Shown here: positions 22,263 through 34,490 of the stretch, one piece after another
How the letters are laid out: each line of letters begins with the position of its first letter
Position numbering within the stretch: the stretch's first letter is position 1
Source of the DNA: Helicoverpa zea
Taxonomy: Eukaryota; Arthropoda; Insecta; Lepidoptera; Noctuidae
Length of the DNA stretch: 64,000 nucleotides
Assembly (NCBI RefSeq): GCF_022581195.2
Contig: NC_061461.1
Span: 10,540,001 to 10,604,000, forward strand
Direction: 5' to 3'
The notes under the pieces: model-generated
Told to the model about the DNA's origin: nothing
Seen by the model: the letters and a program-made list of their open reading frames with translations, nothing else
The model's database searches: none
Position numbers and translations under genes: made by a program

Positions 22263-22786
22263 TAAATGGGATATATAAAGTAAATTTAAAAGATATTCCT
22301 TCAGTAGTTACGGAGCTTTTGCTGTACAAACAAACAAAAAATGTGTCCTGTTTATTAAGTCAGTATACATGATTCACAGGTCAAGAAAGCTTTTAAACCG
22401 CAATAAACCACATCCTTTTGTTCGTCACTGTTTCACCTTGTAACACATAATTACAAGAAAGTTTATTACGTAACAAAGTGAGGTGTAAGTGTAAACAGAT
22501 TGAGTCACTAACCACATGCGTGACTAAAGGGTGAATAAGCTGAACAGAATCCGGCATTTTGTAATATGACTAGCCGCACATTGTGTAGAAAAAGTAAGTT
22601 ACCATGTTTACAGTAACTTTTTTTTTCCAGAGCTTTTTAAATAATAATATCCTTAAATACTCAAAATTCATGGTCACTGCATGAATAAATGATTACTAAA
22701 AACTCTATGGTGACGCGATTTACGAAGTTGAATCGAAATCCAATAACGTTTTTAACTTCATATTGCACAGAACGCATTGATAAATC

Positions 22787-22940
22787 CTACCTCGCACCTT
22801 CCTCTTCAATCACTATCTATTGAAAAAACAATGCAAAGCATCAAAATCCGTTGCGTAATTTTGAGGATTTAAGCGTACGTAGGGACATGGGGACAGAAAA
22901 GCGACTTTGTTTTATACTATGTAGTGATTAATTATATTAT
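22787..22940 (+). repeat. Repeat family K (TCCGTTGCGTAATTTTGAGG type)
   Basis: It contains CACCTTCCTCTTCAATCACT, CAAAATCCGTTGCGTAATTT and AAAGCGACTTTGTTTTATAC, a LINE- or SINE-tail family also found at 34.1 kb. A SINE is inserted at its right end. Confidence 0.65.
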
Positions 22941-23342
22941 AAAAAGTCGTGGTGGCCTAGTGGGTAAAGGACCAATCTCTCAAGTATGAGGGCGCGGGTT
23001 CGATCCCAGGTCAGGCAAGTACCAATGCAACTTTTCTAAGTTTGTATGTACTTTCTAAGTATAGCTTAGACACCATGGACTGTGTTTCGGATGGCACGTT
23101 AAACTGTAGGTCCCGGCTGTCATTGAACATCCTTGGCAGTCGTTACGGGTAGTCAGAAGCCAGTAAGTCTGACACCAGTCTAACCAAGGGGTATCGGGTT
23201 GCCCGGGTAACTGGGTTGAGGAGGTCAGATAGGCAGTCGCTTCTTATAAAGCACTGGTACTCAGCTGAATCCGGTTAGACTGGAAGCCGACCCCAACATG
23301 ATTGGGAAAAAGGCTCGGAGGATGAGTGATTAATTATATTAT
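22923..23342 (+). mobile_element. tRNA-derived SINE (family A), full length, perfect 18-bp target duplication
   Basis: AGTGATTAATTATATTAT is present at 22923-22940 and 23325-23342, bounding a 384-bp SINE (22941-23324). The A box is TGGCCTAGTGGG and the B box GGTTCGATCCC. It is almost identical to the 11.2-kb copy. The exact duplication marks a recent insertion. Confidence 0.95.
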
Positions 23343-24520
23343 TTCACGTTCAATTTATTAAATGAAAATTTATTTAATCTGAGAGTCACTGATCTCTCTA
23401 ATGAATGAATGTGTATTTCAAACATTGTATGTTAGTAAATTGTATAACGAACATAACTCCGTGGCGTGAAGATGTTCCTGTTATTTAAATTTCTATGAAT
23501 TTGCGCTCCTTCGAACAGTCACACTTCCAATTTAAAAGTTAAGGTGTAAAGTTATTTTATGCTTTTTTGTAACCAAGGGGATCAAAGTATAAAATCAATT
23601 TGTTAATTGTTTAAAAAATAGAATATTGAGTATTTCTACATCATAATCTTTATATTTTAATTATAAATCTTACAATTAATCTTAAACCACCACTTACAAA
23701 ACTCCTTTTAATTCGCACTACAAACAAGAAAGTAATGTTAAGAGAAAAATCCGTGGAAAGCGAACATCATGGCCATTGGAATGAATGTACAAAAGAAACA
23801 GTGAATGCACACAACGCTTGATTGGAATCCAATAGCTATTAATTGCCGAGGCGTCGGAAAGATATCGTTTTCGGCACATCGCGTCTATTCTTCCACGAAT
23901 CGGTTTTATTTTCATGGAAAATACAGCGTAACATTGGGGAAAATAGGCTAATATTTTACGGTTTTATTGTACGAATTGTGGGCAGAATTGGTACGATTTA
24001 CACAGTGATTTGAATGGTGGTTTAATTTGAATAAGGTTTCGCATTCTGCTTGTACAATTTAGGAATTATAATCTGGGATAAAAAGTAGCTTAGCTAGATA
24101 GTAGAGCTAGTATTTGTAGCCTATGTGATATTTTTGTGAATAATCTGTATTAAGAACCTTTAACTCTTTCCGAAGTATTTGGTATATTTTTTTTTTCCTT
24201 TATTTAACGTTAAAAACAAATGTGTACAATTTTAAGTTAAGAAAGCATTGAAAAACCACTCGGGTTTTAAAATAATGCTTAAATTCATACACACATCAAT
24301 ACCTAATTTAAAGATAACAATACAATAGGTGTATAAATAGTTGGACTTTCGCTTTTTTTATAGCTCACTGTCTCAATCTTGAGCTCTCTTCCTAGAATTG
24401 TTGCTGTTTAAGAGATTTCAACCCTCTTAATACCTACAAAGCACCTCGCCCACACACTGGCATATCCTTAGAATCGCATTTTATTTACTGTTTATTCAGC
24501 AAAAGCTGTCCTTTTTTAAC
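23343..24520. other. AT-rich stretch, no gene seen
   Basis: A 65-codon minus-strand frame at 23718-23915 shows no domain. No repeat family was recognised apart from a poly-T run near 24190. Confidence 0.35.
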
Positions 24521-24523
24521 CTT

Positions 24524-24679
24524 TTATAGTTCGATACGGCAACCCTTTTGAATTGAATCCCAGTAGGCAGGTCGGTACCGGCCTAACGCCCCGTCAATTA
24601 TGCTGTCATCAGTCTCTTTGAGGTGAGCCTGGAACACGAACTTGCTTTCGACATCAAAGTCAAAGTTTTGTATTTCAAA
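24524..24679 (-). CDS. Unidentified 51-codon open segment, possible retroelement C-terminus
   Basis: The minus-strand frame opens after a TAG (24680-24682) and ends at TAA (24524-24526). It has no ATG near its start. It encodes FDFDVESKFVFQAHLKETDD followed by SIIDGALGRYRPAYWDSIQK. It is balanced in composition and free of low-complexity runs, unlike most frames here. It abuts a LINE-tail repeat at 24681, so it may be the end of a retroelement protein or an exon remnant. I recognise no family. Confidence 0.3.
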   Translation of the reverse strand, partial: FEIQNFDFDVESKFVFQAHLKETDDSIIDGALGRYRPAYWDSIQKGCRIEL

Positions 24680-24680
24680 C

Positions 24681-24800
24681 TAGCTTCTGTGTTAGTCACC
24701 CGCTTCCTGAGGGAACTACTTTTAACGCCCGCATAAAAAGTAGCTTTTATGCTATTCTGACGTAATTAACAAACATACACACACTCATAAATTTTCGATT
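24681..24800 (+). repeat. LINE-tail repeat (family D) fragment
   Basis: It starts CTAGCTTCTGTGTTAGTCAC with CCGCTTCCTGAGGGAACTAC and continues ATAAAAAGTAGCTTTTATGC, a diverged family D tail. Confidence 0.55.
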
Positions 24801-25004
24801 TTACAATATACATATATCAGTCTGAAGTGTGATTCGTGTAATGATAGATTGATAGGTCTTAATGAAACGTCACACTATTTTTACGTTTCCAGTTAAGCGG
24901 GTTTCATGGAGAAATTCCAAAAAAACCGGCAAGAAAATCCATGGACACTCTTTGTTCCTTGAATAACTCATCATATTTTCCTAACTCTTTTGGTCTAACC
25001 CAAT

Positions 25005-25150
25005 GCAGCTGAGCACCAGTGTTTTAACAAGGAGCGACTGCCTATCTGTCCACCTCAACTCAATACCCCTAGGTAAGACTGGCTGTCAAGCTTACTGGCT
25101 TCTGACTACTCGTAACGATTGCCAAACTGCGTTCGACATTTCAGTTTCAT
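25005..25150 (-). repeat. Diverged family A SINE fragment
   Basis: CAGCTGAGCACCAGTGTTTT, AAGGAGCGACTGCCTATCTG and TACTGGCTTCTGACTACTCG place it as a headless minus-strand copy. Confidence 0.8.
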
Positions 25151-25562
25151 AGCTTATTGCTAAAGCAATATAATCAAATTATTGTGGCCGGTGGTTGCTA
25201 TCAATAAAACGCTAATGTGTGCGCGGTTGCTGCGGTTGCATGTAATTACATTTATATTTGGAAAACGTTCATTTTCAACAGTATAGAGGTAACACGTTTA
25301 TGTGTATAGCTGAATTTAGAGATATAATTTGCATAGCATTGTTCTTTTACGGCTGTTTCCAATATTCTATTTATTTATTTGTTGTTTTGCTTACTAGAAA
25401 TGGGTATTTGACTTTACTTGTATAGGGCAAATATCTAAATTTTATATCTTCGAATCAAATCAAATATAGTTGAAGTTACAAGGGTTCTGAATGTTTTGGT
25501 AATTTTAATAAATGCCTTTTGTTTTAAAAAGGAATCGGTGTTTTAGTACTGAAAATTACCTC

Positions 25563-25795
25563 AATTTATTAAATATTGCCGTTTTCCCGCGGTTTCACCC
25601 GCGTCCCGTGCAGGGAGCTACTGCCCGCACCGGCATAAAATATAACCTTGTTATAAAAAATGTTACTCGCAGATAATATAGCTTTCTAATGGTGAAAGAA
25701 TACTTATTTAAAATCGGTCCAGTAGTTTTTGCGTTTACAACCAAACCAACAAACAAAGTTTTCCTCTTTATAATATTAAGTACTATAGTCTACTT
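25563..25795 (+). repeat. LINE-tail repeat (family C), well preserved
   Basis: GCCGTTTTCCCGCGGTTTCA opens the copy, followed by CCCGCGTCCCGTG, GCCCGCACCGGCATAAAATA, TAAAATCGGTCCAGTAGTTT and the terminal CCTCTTTATAATATTAAGTA. It is about 230 bp and non-coding. Confidence 0.8.
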
Positions 25796-28700
25796 AATTT
25801 GCTTTTTGCTCATAAAGTTTTGACGTCATACCCTCTAACCTATCAATTTAAATAAATAAATAATGAATATTTAGCAATATAATTATCGAATATTGCCGCG
25901 TCACTCACAAAATACTACCTCGATGCTTTATAAAAGGTGACTAATAAATCATAGCCCAATCAGACGTTCACGAAAAAAAAGTTTATTAACAGTCCCAGCT
26001 AAAATTACTCAAATAATCTAGGTTACCTGTCAAACTGACACACTCCACTTTCGTATTAAGCTACAAAATAACCTAGAAACATGAAAATCTTGCTAAATCT
26101 CAATTACAGCTGACAAAAGTACATAAACGTTGTTCCCAAGCAAATGATGAATTGAAAAAATACATGGGAACGAAATCATTCTAGTGGGCTATTAGTGATG
26201 TTCTCATACTGTAATACAGTAGTAAAGGTTGCATTAAAACATATTTTTTGGGGTTCCGTAGAGATAAAAATGGATAAGAAACATCCCTACGTGATGAAGC
26301 TAAGTCCTCCGTCTCATCTCTGTCAGTTGCAGATATACCTACTCAAAAACTGCTGAATGCTAATTTCAGGTGTGTTTTACTGCATAATTTAAAGGTTATA
26401 TTCGTGACAATTAGTTATAAGTTTTGATCAATTAGATATTAAGTAGTTATAACTCCTATTAGTTTTGTTAGTATTTAAAACAAAATATATTTATTTGTGC
26501 TTTCTCACTTTTTGAAGCATTTGTTATTTACTATTACTATTTTTATTTTACAAATTAAGGGCCCCAGTTGCCTGAAATAAAGGAATAAATAAAATTAATA
26601 AAAATAACGCAAAATGTCCAAAATTTACAGAACCCGTTTACATGAACTACGATTCACATCATACATTTTTGATTAGTGTTATTACCGTAATTGTTGAACA
26701 AAAACACTTTCTCTGTATTAATTTTAATGTCGGCTATTATACAAATATTTTAATGCCTTCCCTGGCTTTGTTATGGAAATAGGCAACAAAGTGACGGCCA
26801 GCTAATTCTCTCGTGTTACATGTTCTTTGTTAATTATTTTATTTTGTCCCACAAGTGAATTTGGTCGTCCTCATTTTCAATATATTTTATGTGGAGTTAA
26901 AAGTGATTTGTGGGTAGGTAAGTAGATCTATCGACAGTAGTTCTTTTTAAAATTCTTTTAATTACGTTAAAAAAAAGTACTTAACCATGTTTCTAAGCCT
27001 GTTTATTTAATTGTGGCGTTATTTACGGAAGAATAAATTATAATTTTAGTATATTATTTAAGCTTTATAATTTACTGGCTTGTATAAAAAAACAGTTTAA
27101 TTTTTTCATAAAAACTGACAATACACAGATTCTCAAATAGAAAATACATAAAAAATTCTAAACTATAATTTTAAAAAATATCTTCCTACAAAAATTCTAA
27201 ATTCAAATTAGCCAGCTCATAAGTTTCCACTTCCCACGCGACTTAGTCATGGGACCAGGTCACTAGGATGGCTATAAACTATATTGCTACCTGTGGTAAT
27301 TAATTATATTATAGACCCACTGGGCTATCTGTTCACATCGGCGCTGTGAGTGTGGCAGTGAGTTGGTGTTGCTATTTTAATATATGTATGTACCATAATA
27401 AATTGGAGTTGAATTTGAAGATTTTTATCTTCAAGAAAGTTGTCGATACTACTGAAATTAAAATATTGAAGTAACATTAGATCACATGACAACATTTAAA
27501 AATATTTTTACTTATCCAGCCTTTTAGTCACGAAAATTGAGAACGTAGGCATTGGGGCCCCACGACCAGAGAGGGTTTCAACCCAAAATGGTTCGAAAAT
27601 ATGTAAACAATATAAAAACTCTTACTTATAAACCTCTTTTACAATACTGATAACACTGTTGCAAGTCTCAGTCTCTCAGCCAAAGGACAATGCCAGGGTC
27701 TGGGCTCAAAGTTTGCCCAGCAGTGGGAGTAGTTCCAACTGGTTCCATAGTGCACGATAGGTCAGGTCTTAACCTCCACAGTTTTGTGGTGTCGGAGACA
27801 TATACCCGAATGACAAGTTTTTATTCGATATGTGCTTACAATTTCCGAGAGTTCCCTATTGTTTTAAGGTTTCTATCACCAGACCCTGGACCGAATAACA
27901 AAGGAACTATTTGGAAAGTAAATCCTTTCAAACAATAAAATGATTGTTTAAATCGGTTGGTAAACGACGGAGTTAATATGCACGTACTTACGTAAAAAGA
28001 ATACAAACGAACTGAGTGAGAAACTCCTCCATTTTTTGAAGTCGGTAAAAAAAATTCTCGTTCAATACCTCGTATTTGTCGATTAATATTATAATGCATT
28101 TCAATTAAGGTAATAAAAGTGGAATAGTTAAGAGTTCGTAAGGATGTTTTTCGTAATATTGAATAAGAGTCAAACCAGTTTTTCTCAGGACTCCCGGGAT
28201 AGATTTCGAAATATTTCGGTCTGGGACCTATTATAAGCCTATGGAACATAATACACTATGCAGTTACTGTGGGCAACTCTTGAGCCCAACTTCCATACAA
28301 AGAATAGCATTGTCCTTTAGTTCCATTTCGGGGCAACGGCAAAGTTGGCTCGGTCGGTGTATATGCCCAATTCAGATTTATGCTATCCCACGGCAGATGA
28401 CGTGTTTACGATACGTATACGTCGTCACGGTGAATATTGAAGTAGGGATAACGGATGACGGATGGTTACTGAGATTAGTAAGATGCTAATGGTGTTTATT
28501 AGTAGTTTAGAGAATGTGTGGAGCTATTGATTTGTAAATAAAATAGGGGAAAATTAAGTCATCTGGTTTTAAGTTGTAAGTAGTAGTAAGTTCATCGAGC
28601 ACATTAACGCCAATTTTCTGAAAGCAACTGTTCACTATGAATTTTCAAAGAAGACAGTTTTTTTTTAAAGAAAAGCAGACTTATCATTATTCCGTGTGAT
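25796..28700. other. AT-rich stretch with minor repeat traces, no gene seen
   Basis: Traces include TTGGGGTTCCGTAGAG near 26250, AAACTCCTCCATTTTTTGAA near 28020 and TTGCCCAGCAGTGGGAG near 27714, all resembling ends of dispersed lepidopteran repeats. Frames of 137 codons (27836-28249 minus) and 82 codons (27690-27938 and 28241-28489 plus) have no recognisable domain. Confidence 0.35.
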
Positions 28701-28709
28701 TCCTGAACA

Positions 28710-28775
28710 TGTTTTCTTCTTCCAAACCCTTCTATCTGCCGTCATCTCACATGTAACATTCTTCTTAGCTATATC
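28710..28775 (-). pseudogene. LINE C-terminal coding relic (family M)
   Basis: The minus frame reads DIAKKNVTCEMTADRRVWKK followed by KT, with no stop. It matches the family M relics at 18.8 and 20.6 kb but covers only about 22 codons. Confidence 0.65.
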
Positions 28776-29559
28776 GAATTAACAAAAGCAGCATAAATAA
28801 ATCAAAAACATATTGCTCAATAAACGAACATATAAAACAGTGGTATTCGATAATGAAACTGAGCATTTAATTAACAATCGCATTGATAAATTATTGCGGT
28901 TGTATGCAGTTTGTTCGTGTCCCGGACTTCATTGATTGGTTCGCCATATTGGTAGTTGTACGAATTGGATTAATTCAGTTAAGTATTCATGAATGGCAAG
29001 TTTATTTGCTCTTCAATATTGAGATTGTATTTGTTTCTAGAAAAAAAACATTGATTAGTATCTCAGAAACTGATGGTCCGAAAATGTCATTCAGTGTTAG
29101 ATAGCCTATTTAACGAACAAAATGGAGCCTTGGAAAATGGCTCGTGTGTTATGTACCTATAAATTATTATTAATAGAATTATCATGAATGTAAAATTGAA
29201 AGAATCTTTTGAAAACTCACAAACAAAAAAAAATATAGTTCAGCGTAATAAATTGTAAAACTGAAAAGGTATTTATTTACGAAAAGTTTCTCAAACTACA
29301 ATTATCCGATTCATTGAACTCCGTATTAAAAATAAAACTAGTAAAATACAGAATCAAAGGTACTATAAAAAGATAAGCACTTTTTCCACTCGAATATTAT
29401 TCAAAGCGAAATATTTCAGTGTTCTTTTTACTTAATTGTCAGTTTCAGAACGTGTGCAAATATTAACTTGCCGACTGCGCATTTTCTGATTTCTCTCGGG
29501 AAAATGAAGCCAAGTAGGTTTTATTTGGAGTACTATTGTTTTCTTTTTTCAAATAAACG

Positions 29560-29621
29560 CCTCGTTTCATATTCGTATGAAATTGTTTGACGAAGAAAAA
29601 AAAAACAAAAGTGAAACGAGG
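29560..29621. repeat. Short inverted repeat
   Basis: CCTCGTTTCA at 29560-29569 is repeated inverted at 29612-29621, enclosing a smaller palindrome TTCATATTCGTATGAA and a poly-A run. Confidence 0.7.
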
Positions 29622-29678
29622 AGTATTCTGAATTCAAATATTTTTTGACTGCCTATTTTTTTAAATTAAGTAAATCCT

Positions 29679-29765
29679 GTTTTTTGGTGCAGTTGACAAC
29701 TGCTGTCAGTCAGTTAAAAAACGCTATTTCTCTTGAAAATTGATAGCTGTCAACTGCAAAAAACA
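29679..29765. mobile_element. 87-bp inverted-end mini-element
   Basis: The left arm TGTTTTTTGGTGCAGTTGAC pairs with the right arm GTCAACTGCAAAAAACA (29749-29765), with a 2-base bulge. Its minus strand shares GTTGACAGCTATCAATTTTC with the interior of the 6.3-kb MITE. Confidence 0.6.
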
Positions 29766-30204
29766 TTCGGTACGGGTATATTTTTGTACTATGTAATAGT
29801 ATAGAAGTTAGACGATCGTTTAAAATAATGTTCGAACTGTCATCTCCAATAATCGTACGATTTTGTCGAGTCGATTCAGTTTGTGAAGTGATCGAGTGGA
29901 ACTCGAGTTAACGAGTCACTTGACTGCTTTTCAAGAAAATATTTCATGCTGAGTTTTATTTCCAATAACACTCTTTACCATTTTATTAAGTAGTAAAATA
30001 TGCGTATTATCCATAAAGCTATCAAAACTCTCCCATAATACAATAATAATTTCTAAAACAAAAATACAAAATTGTAATTAGTAAACAATCCCTATAATAA
30101 CCCCTAGTTCAAAACATTATCAGCTCGTTTAACAAACTTAATGTTTTAATTGTTATGTGCTCATAAGCGAGATGCTAGTGATCAAAGTAAGACTTTTGTT
30201 CAAG

Positions 30205-30362
30205 CAGCCTGACAACCAGTCTTATCAATGTGTATCGGGTTGCGCGTGTAGCTGGGTTGAGGAGGTCAGATAGACAGTCGGTCCATGAAAAATGCTGGTA
30301 CTCAGCTGTCTTCGGTAATACTTGAAGCCGACCCCAACATTTGAGAAAAAGCTAGGGAGATG
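30205..30362 (+). repeat. Family A SINE fragment
   Basis: GTATCGGGTTGCGCGTGTAG, CTGGGTTGAGGAGGTCAGAT and GCCGACCCCAACATTTGAG are recognisable. The tRNA head is absent. Confidence 0.8.
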
Positions 30363-30889
30363 ACCTAGATATACATAAATATAGCTAACTACATCGAATT
30401 ATACGGGAACCCAACTTACTAAATCTGTCTATTAGGTATCTAGGTAGATAATGACTACAATAAACAAAAGAATTCGTGTAACCTAGTTCGTGTCACAGAA
30501 ATTTTGAGTGCTAAGTGCTAAACTGTAGGATGCCTAGGTATTCATGTTCGGTCACGAGATGTCTTAGTTACAAGACCTTTTTGAATCCATAGATTCTAAC
30601 TGGCCGAATATATTTTACACGCGCTGGCCTACATTTTTTCTTTTTAATATTATTTGAATCACGATCTATACGATCTGTCTAGTCGTGACGAATGTTTATA
30701 CCTAGATTTGTAGTTGACCAATAAGTCAATGTCAATATCTGGATGCAAATAAATGTAAAACATTGCGGAAAACAAAATCGAGAAGGCAGGCAGATGTACG
30801 GGCACAGGTGACGATTAGATGAACATCAGCTGAGCGGGTCACTGACCCAGATTGATAAAGCAGACGGGAACAGAATGAGTCTTCGGCTG

Positions 30890-31050
30890 TTTGGCCTTTT
30901 CCCAACTATGTTGGGGTCGACTTCCAGTCTGCAGCTGAGTACCAGTGTTTTACAAGGAGCGACTGCCTGACTGACTGCCTTAGTTACCTGGGCAAGTCAA
31001 TTTTTCATACTGCTTCTGACGACTAGTAACGTCTGCCCAAGATTATGACC
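30890..31050 (-). repeat. Family A SINE fragment
   Basis: CCCAACTATGTTGGGGTCGA, CTTCCAGTCTGCAGCTGAGT and AAGGAGCGACTGCCTGACTG are seen in inverted order. The head is missing. Confidence 0.8.
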
Positions 31051-31454
31051 GGTTATTTTATGAAAAAGTTTTAGTTTAAGCCCTATGAGGTTTAATTTAA
31101 ACAACTTTTATAATAACCATTTGCACGAAAAACACATGCCTACTCATAACAGATTCACAAAACATGATATAACTTTATTTTCATCCCGCAGTGAAATAAA
31201 AAATGTGTATCCTACTAAATAATACACATTAAAGTTTTCCCGGCAGCCACTCAGCGCTTTCATGAAATATGCATCGAATGGACGGGTATCGTACAGTGGT
31301 ACCGCAAAAGAGCTTTAGTCGCTTAATTTTTTAAACTTGAGTATTGTAGAATACTGATATGTAGGCAAGGTTGATGGATGGCGATGTCAGTCAGACTTTC
31401 TGATATTTTTCCTTGTGACAACAGTATAGAGAGATCCGCCGTAGGTATTTACAC

Positions 31455-31565
31455 GATACAAGTTTCGCTAGTGGTTAACCAGCGTCATGTAGGAACTATT
31501 TACTTCGCACAAATGGATAAAAAGATTTAGCCGTTCTTAGATAAATGGGCCATTTCTCTCTAAAA
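31455..31565 (+). repeat. LINE-tail repeat (family D) relic
   Basis: GAACTATTTACTTCGCACAA, ATGGATAAAAAGATTTAGCC and AGATAAATGGGCCATT follow the family D order in diverged form. Confidence 0.45.
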
Positions 31566-32499
31566 TACTTTTTAAGAATAAAGATTTTATCCTATCTTAT
31601 CAAAATTATTAACAATAGTCTATCTTTTGAAAAGCAACCCTTTAAAATAACAGCAAATATTTAACTCCAAACTAAGTTTCGATAGTGGTTACAACCCAAA
31701 TTGCTTAACACTTGCAAAATTAAATTCCAAGATCTGAAGACATCGTTTGAAGAGAGTTGAGGCACCTTCAAACAACGTGAGTAAATAGGCATTTACTTAC
31801 TTACCACGGGCTGTCTTTGAACCCTTTGAAAGTTTCCTAATTATACTAATTTTGAAGTGACTAGTTTGAATTTCGGAGTAAAGGGTTATGGTTCGAATTT
31901 GTTTGAACGTCTTGAGGTACTAAGGGTCGTCATTTGTTTTAGTTTTGAAGCGTTTAGTGTCGATGAGGAATTTATTTAGGACTGGCTGCTTTTTGCGGCT
32001 TTACTCGCGTCCAGGGAGAAGAAATTTTCGTAATCAAAAAAATAGTAAAACAGCATTTGATTATTGAATTAGAAAATTTGAGTCTAGAATTAGAAGTACG
32101 ACGTTAAATATGAATATTTTGATGATTCTGTTTAATCCATTTGATTTAAGTAAAAGGTATCTTACATAAATTGAAAATAAATAGATTCTTACAACAATCT
32201 TACAAAAACATCTTCAACTTTCGAAATAAAACTTTCCAAATTTAATAAATAACCGTGACAGACTTATTAAAACTTTTACAGGCGAAAAGTTTACCTGAAA
32301 AAATTACAAGTTTAATGAAGTTTCTAACTTAATGGTACAAGTACGGTTCGTAATTTACTTTCAATTTCCATTTTACCGTTACCAGTGCCTTAAGCATACT
32401 TATCTTCCTACATACTACACTTTTCTTTATTGAAATTTAAAATCGATCTAGACCGATTTTCATCAATGCAAGATCATAACGCATTTACATATTTTCGCC

Positions 32500-32665
32500 T
32501 GTCATTTGAACATCTTTGGCAGTCGCTACGGGTGGTTAGAAGCCAGACCACCAGTCTTACTTAGGGGTATTGGGCAAGTGGGTTGAGGAGGTCAGATAGA
32601 CAGTCGCGCGATTTGACTGGAAGCCTAACCCAACAAATTTGAGAAAAGGCTTGCCAGATGATGAA
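32500..32665 (+). repeat. Family A SINE fragment
   Basis: GTCATTTGAACATCTTTGGC, GTTGAGGAGGTCAGATAGAC and the AGATGATGA tail identify a headless plus-strand copy. Confidence 0.8.
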
Positions 32666-34120
32666 CTCTTGAAAATAGTAGTGCGAGCATAAAATAATAT
32701 TCCATTCAAGTATATTTCAAATATATTATGTTCTATTCGTACAAATTAATGCTGGCCTTACCGATGTTAAATATTTCACTTTATCACACATTCATAATTT
32801 CATACCATTTTCATTATTGCACACACAGCAGTAGGGTTTCTGGTTGTTCACTAAATTAACTATGTTTGTAATGTAGCTATAATTATTTGAATAATTTATG
32901 GTTGTAATAACTGTCATAGATGAAATAATAGACAGCACTTTGTACTTACATATTGTCATATTTTTTTTTCATATGAAAAACTTTCACCTAAAATACAGTG
33001 ACAATATAAATTAAATCACATTGTGATCCAAAATAACTAACAATTAACAATTCGATAAACATCATAAAAACTGAAAAAAGTCCTCATCAAACTATAGTCT
33101 TTAAAACACACACACACACACACACATGCAAAACTGCTCCAATTCAATTTCACGTAACCCTCCACTGATTCACTATGTTGTAACGCATACCAAAAAAAGT
33201 CCCGCATACAAAACTACACTACAGAATACATTACTACAATTTTTGAACCGCCTCCATACATTTTAAAGTGAAAGTGATAGATGCTAAGTGGGCTGTGTAA
33301 TAAATTTGAATATGACAACTGTAATATTACTAATATAAGGCTCGTTGTACATGTTTATTGCTGGCTGGTTTAGAATAGTTAAATAGGGTTTGGTTTGGTA
33401 TTGAATTTATTAAAAGTATAGATGAGGAAGAATAGGTGTTATGAAATAACTTGTGTGTGTAACTGACTTTGGTGAAGCTTTTCTTTTTTTATCTTATTAG
33501 ATAATTCATATTATATGATTATAATTAATTTGTGTGTATTGTAATATACATAGGTATTTGTTTCATACTGTATTTTTTAAACCTACCAAAGTTTTCGTGC
33601 CGCGACTCAAAGGTAGGCTAGTAGAGAACGCCTAAGGCGTTAAGTCCGCCATTGTCCATAATATGCAAGAGGCATTAAATAAATAAAAAGTTCAATGACC
33701 ACGGAGAAGTCTAGCGTATAGGTCATTACACAAAATCCCATAAGAAAGTGATGAGCCAAAAATGTGTAACAATCCTTACACACTTTGTCACAGCTCCCAG
33801 TTCAGAAATAGAAAGGTTATCTAGATATGCGGCTTGGAGAAATTTTAGCATCTTCAATACATTTGAATATGTCATTGCTTTTGAAAGTCGAAGCTCTTGA
33901 TCTTCAATGGAAACCACGTCAATAATAACAAGCTCTTAAGTGACTCTGTTTTTGCAATTAATATAAAGCCTGTTTTTAATATCTAAATTGCCTGAGGCTG
34001 TTTTTAGACTTTCGTTTTTTTTATTAATTAGCAGCATAACAATGGTATTAGAGTTAAATTAAAAGATGTATTGACTTAACAAATATAACTAACTTTATAA
34101 AACAGTTTTAATTTTTATTG
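32666..34120. other. AT-rich stretch with a CA microsatellite
   Basis: A pure (AC)n run lies at 33107-33127. The 63-codon minus frame at 33726-33917 has no recognisable domain. Nothing else was identified. Confidence 0.4.
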
Positions 34121-34299
34121 TAAACTAGCGACCTGCCCCGGCTAGCACGGGATGACAGTATTTCCCCACTATTTAATTGATGTTATTATATACATACACA
34201 TCTGATAAAAAAACCGCATGATAATCGGTTGCGTAATTTTGGAGATTTAAGCGAACAAAGGGACATAGGGATATACATATATAGGGACAGAAAAAGAGA

Positions 34300-34490
34300 C
34301 TTTGTTTAATCATCATTATCATCATCATCATCAGCCTATCGCAGTCCACTGCTGGACATAGGCCTCTCCAAGTGCTCGCCACTGAGATCGATTTTCGGCT
34401 TCTCGCATCCAGCTCCTGCCAGCCGTCTTGCGCAAGTCATCACTCCACCGTGCCTGAGGACGTCCTACACTACGTTTGCCTTTGTTTAAT
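34300..34490 (-). mobile_element. 5'-truncated LINE insertion with 11-bp target duplication
   Basis: CTTTGTTTAAT occurs at 34300-34310 and 34480-34490. Between them lies only the 3' end of a LINE: coding C-terminus, stop and a GAT-repeat tail. Severe 5' truncation with a target duplication is the classic product of target-primed reverse transcription. Confidence 0.85.
34331..34480 (-). pseudogene. LINE protein C-terminus (…EAYVQQWTAIG)
   Basis: The minus frame is open for 49 codons and stops at TGA (34331-34333). It reads GKRSVGRPQARWSDDLRKTA, GRSWMREAENRSQW and ends RALGEAYVQQWTAIG. This is the recurrent C-terminal tail of lepidopteran endonuclease/reverse transcriptase proteins. No polymerase core is present, so the copy is dead. 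No internal stop is seen, which suggests moderate age. Confidence 0.85.

Noticed and set aside
27836..28249. The longest ATG frame (137 codons, minus)
   Set aside because: No domain, low complexity and overlap with repeat-like ends (TTTTTTGAAGTCGGTAAA); likely chance.
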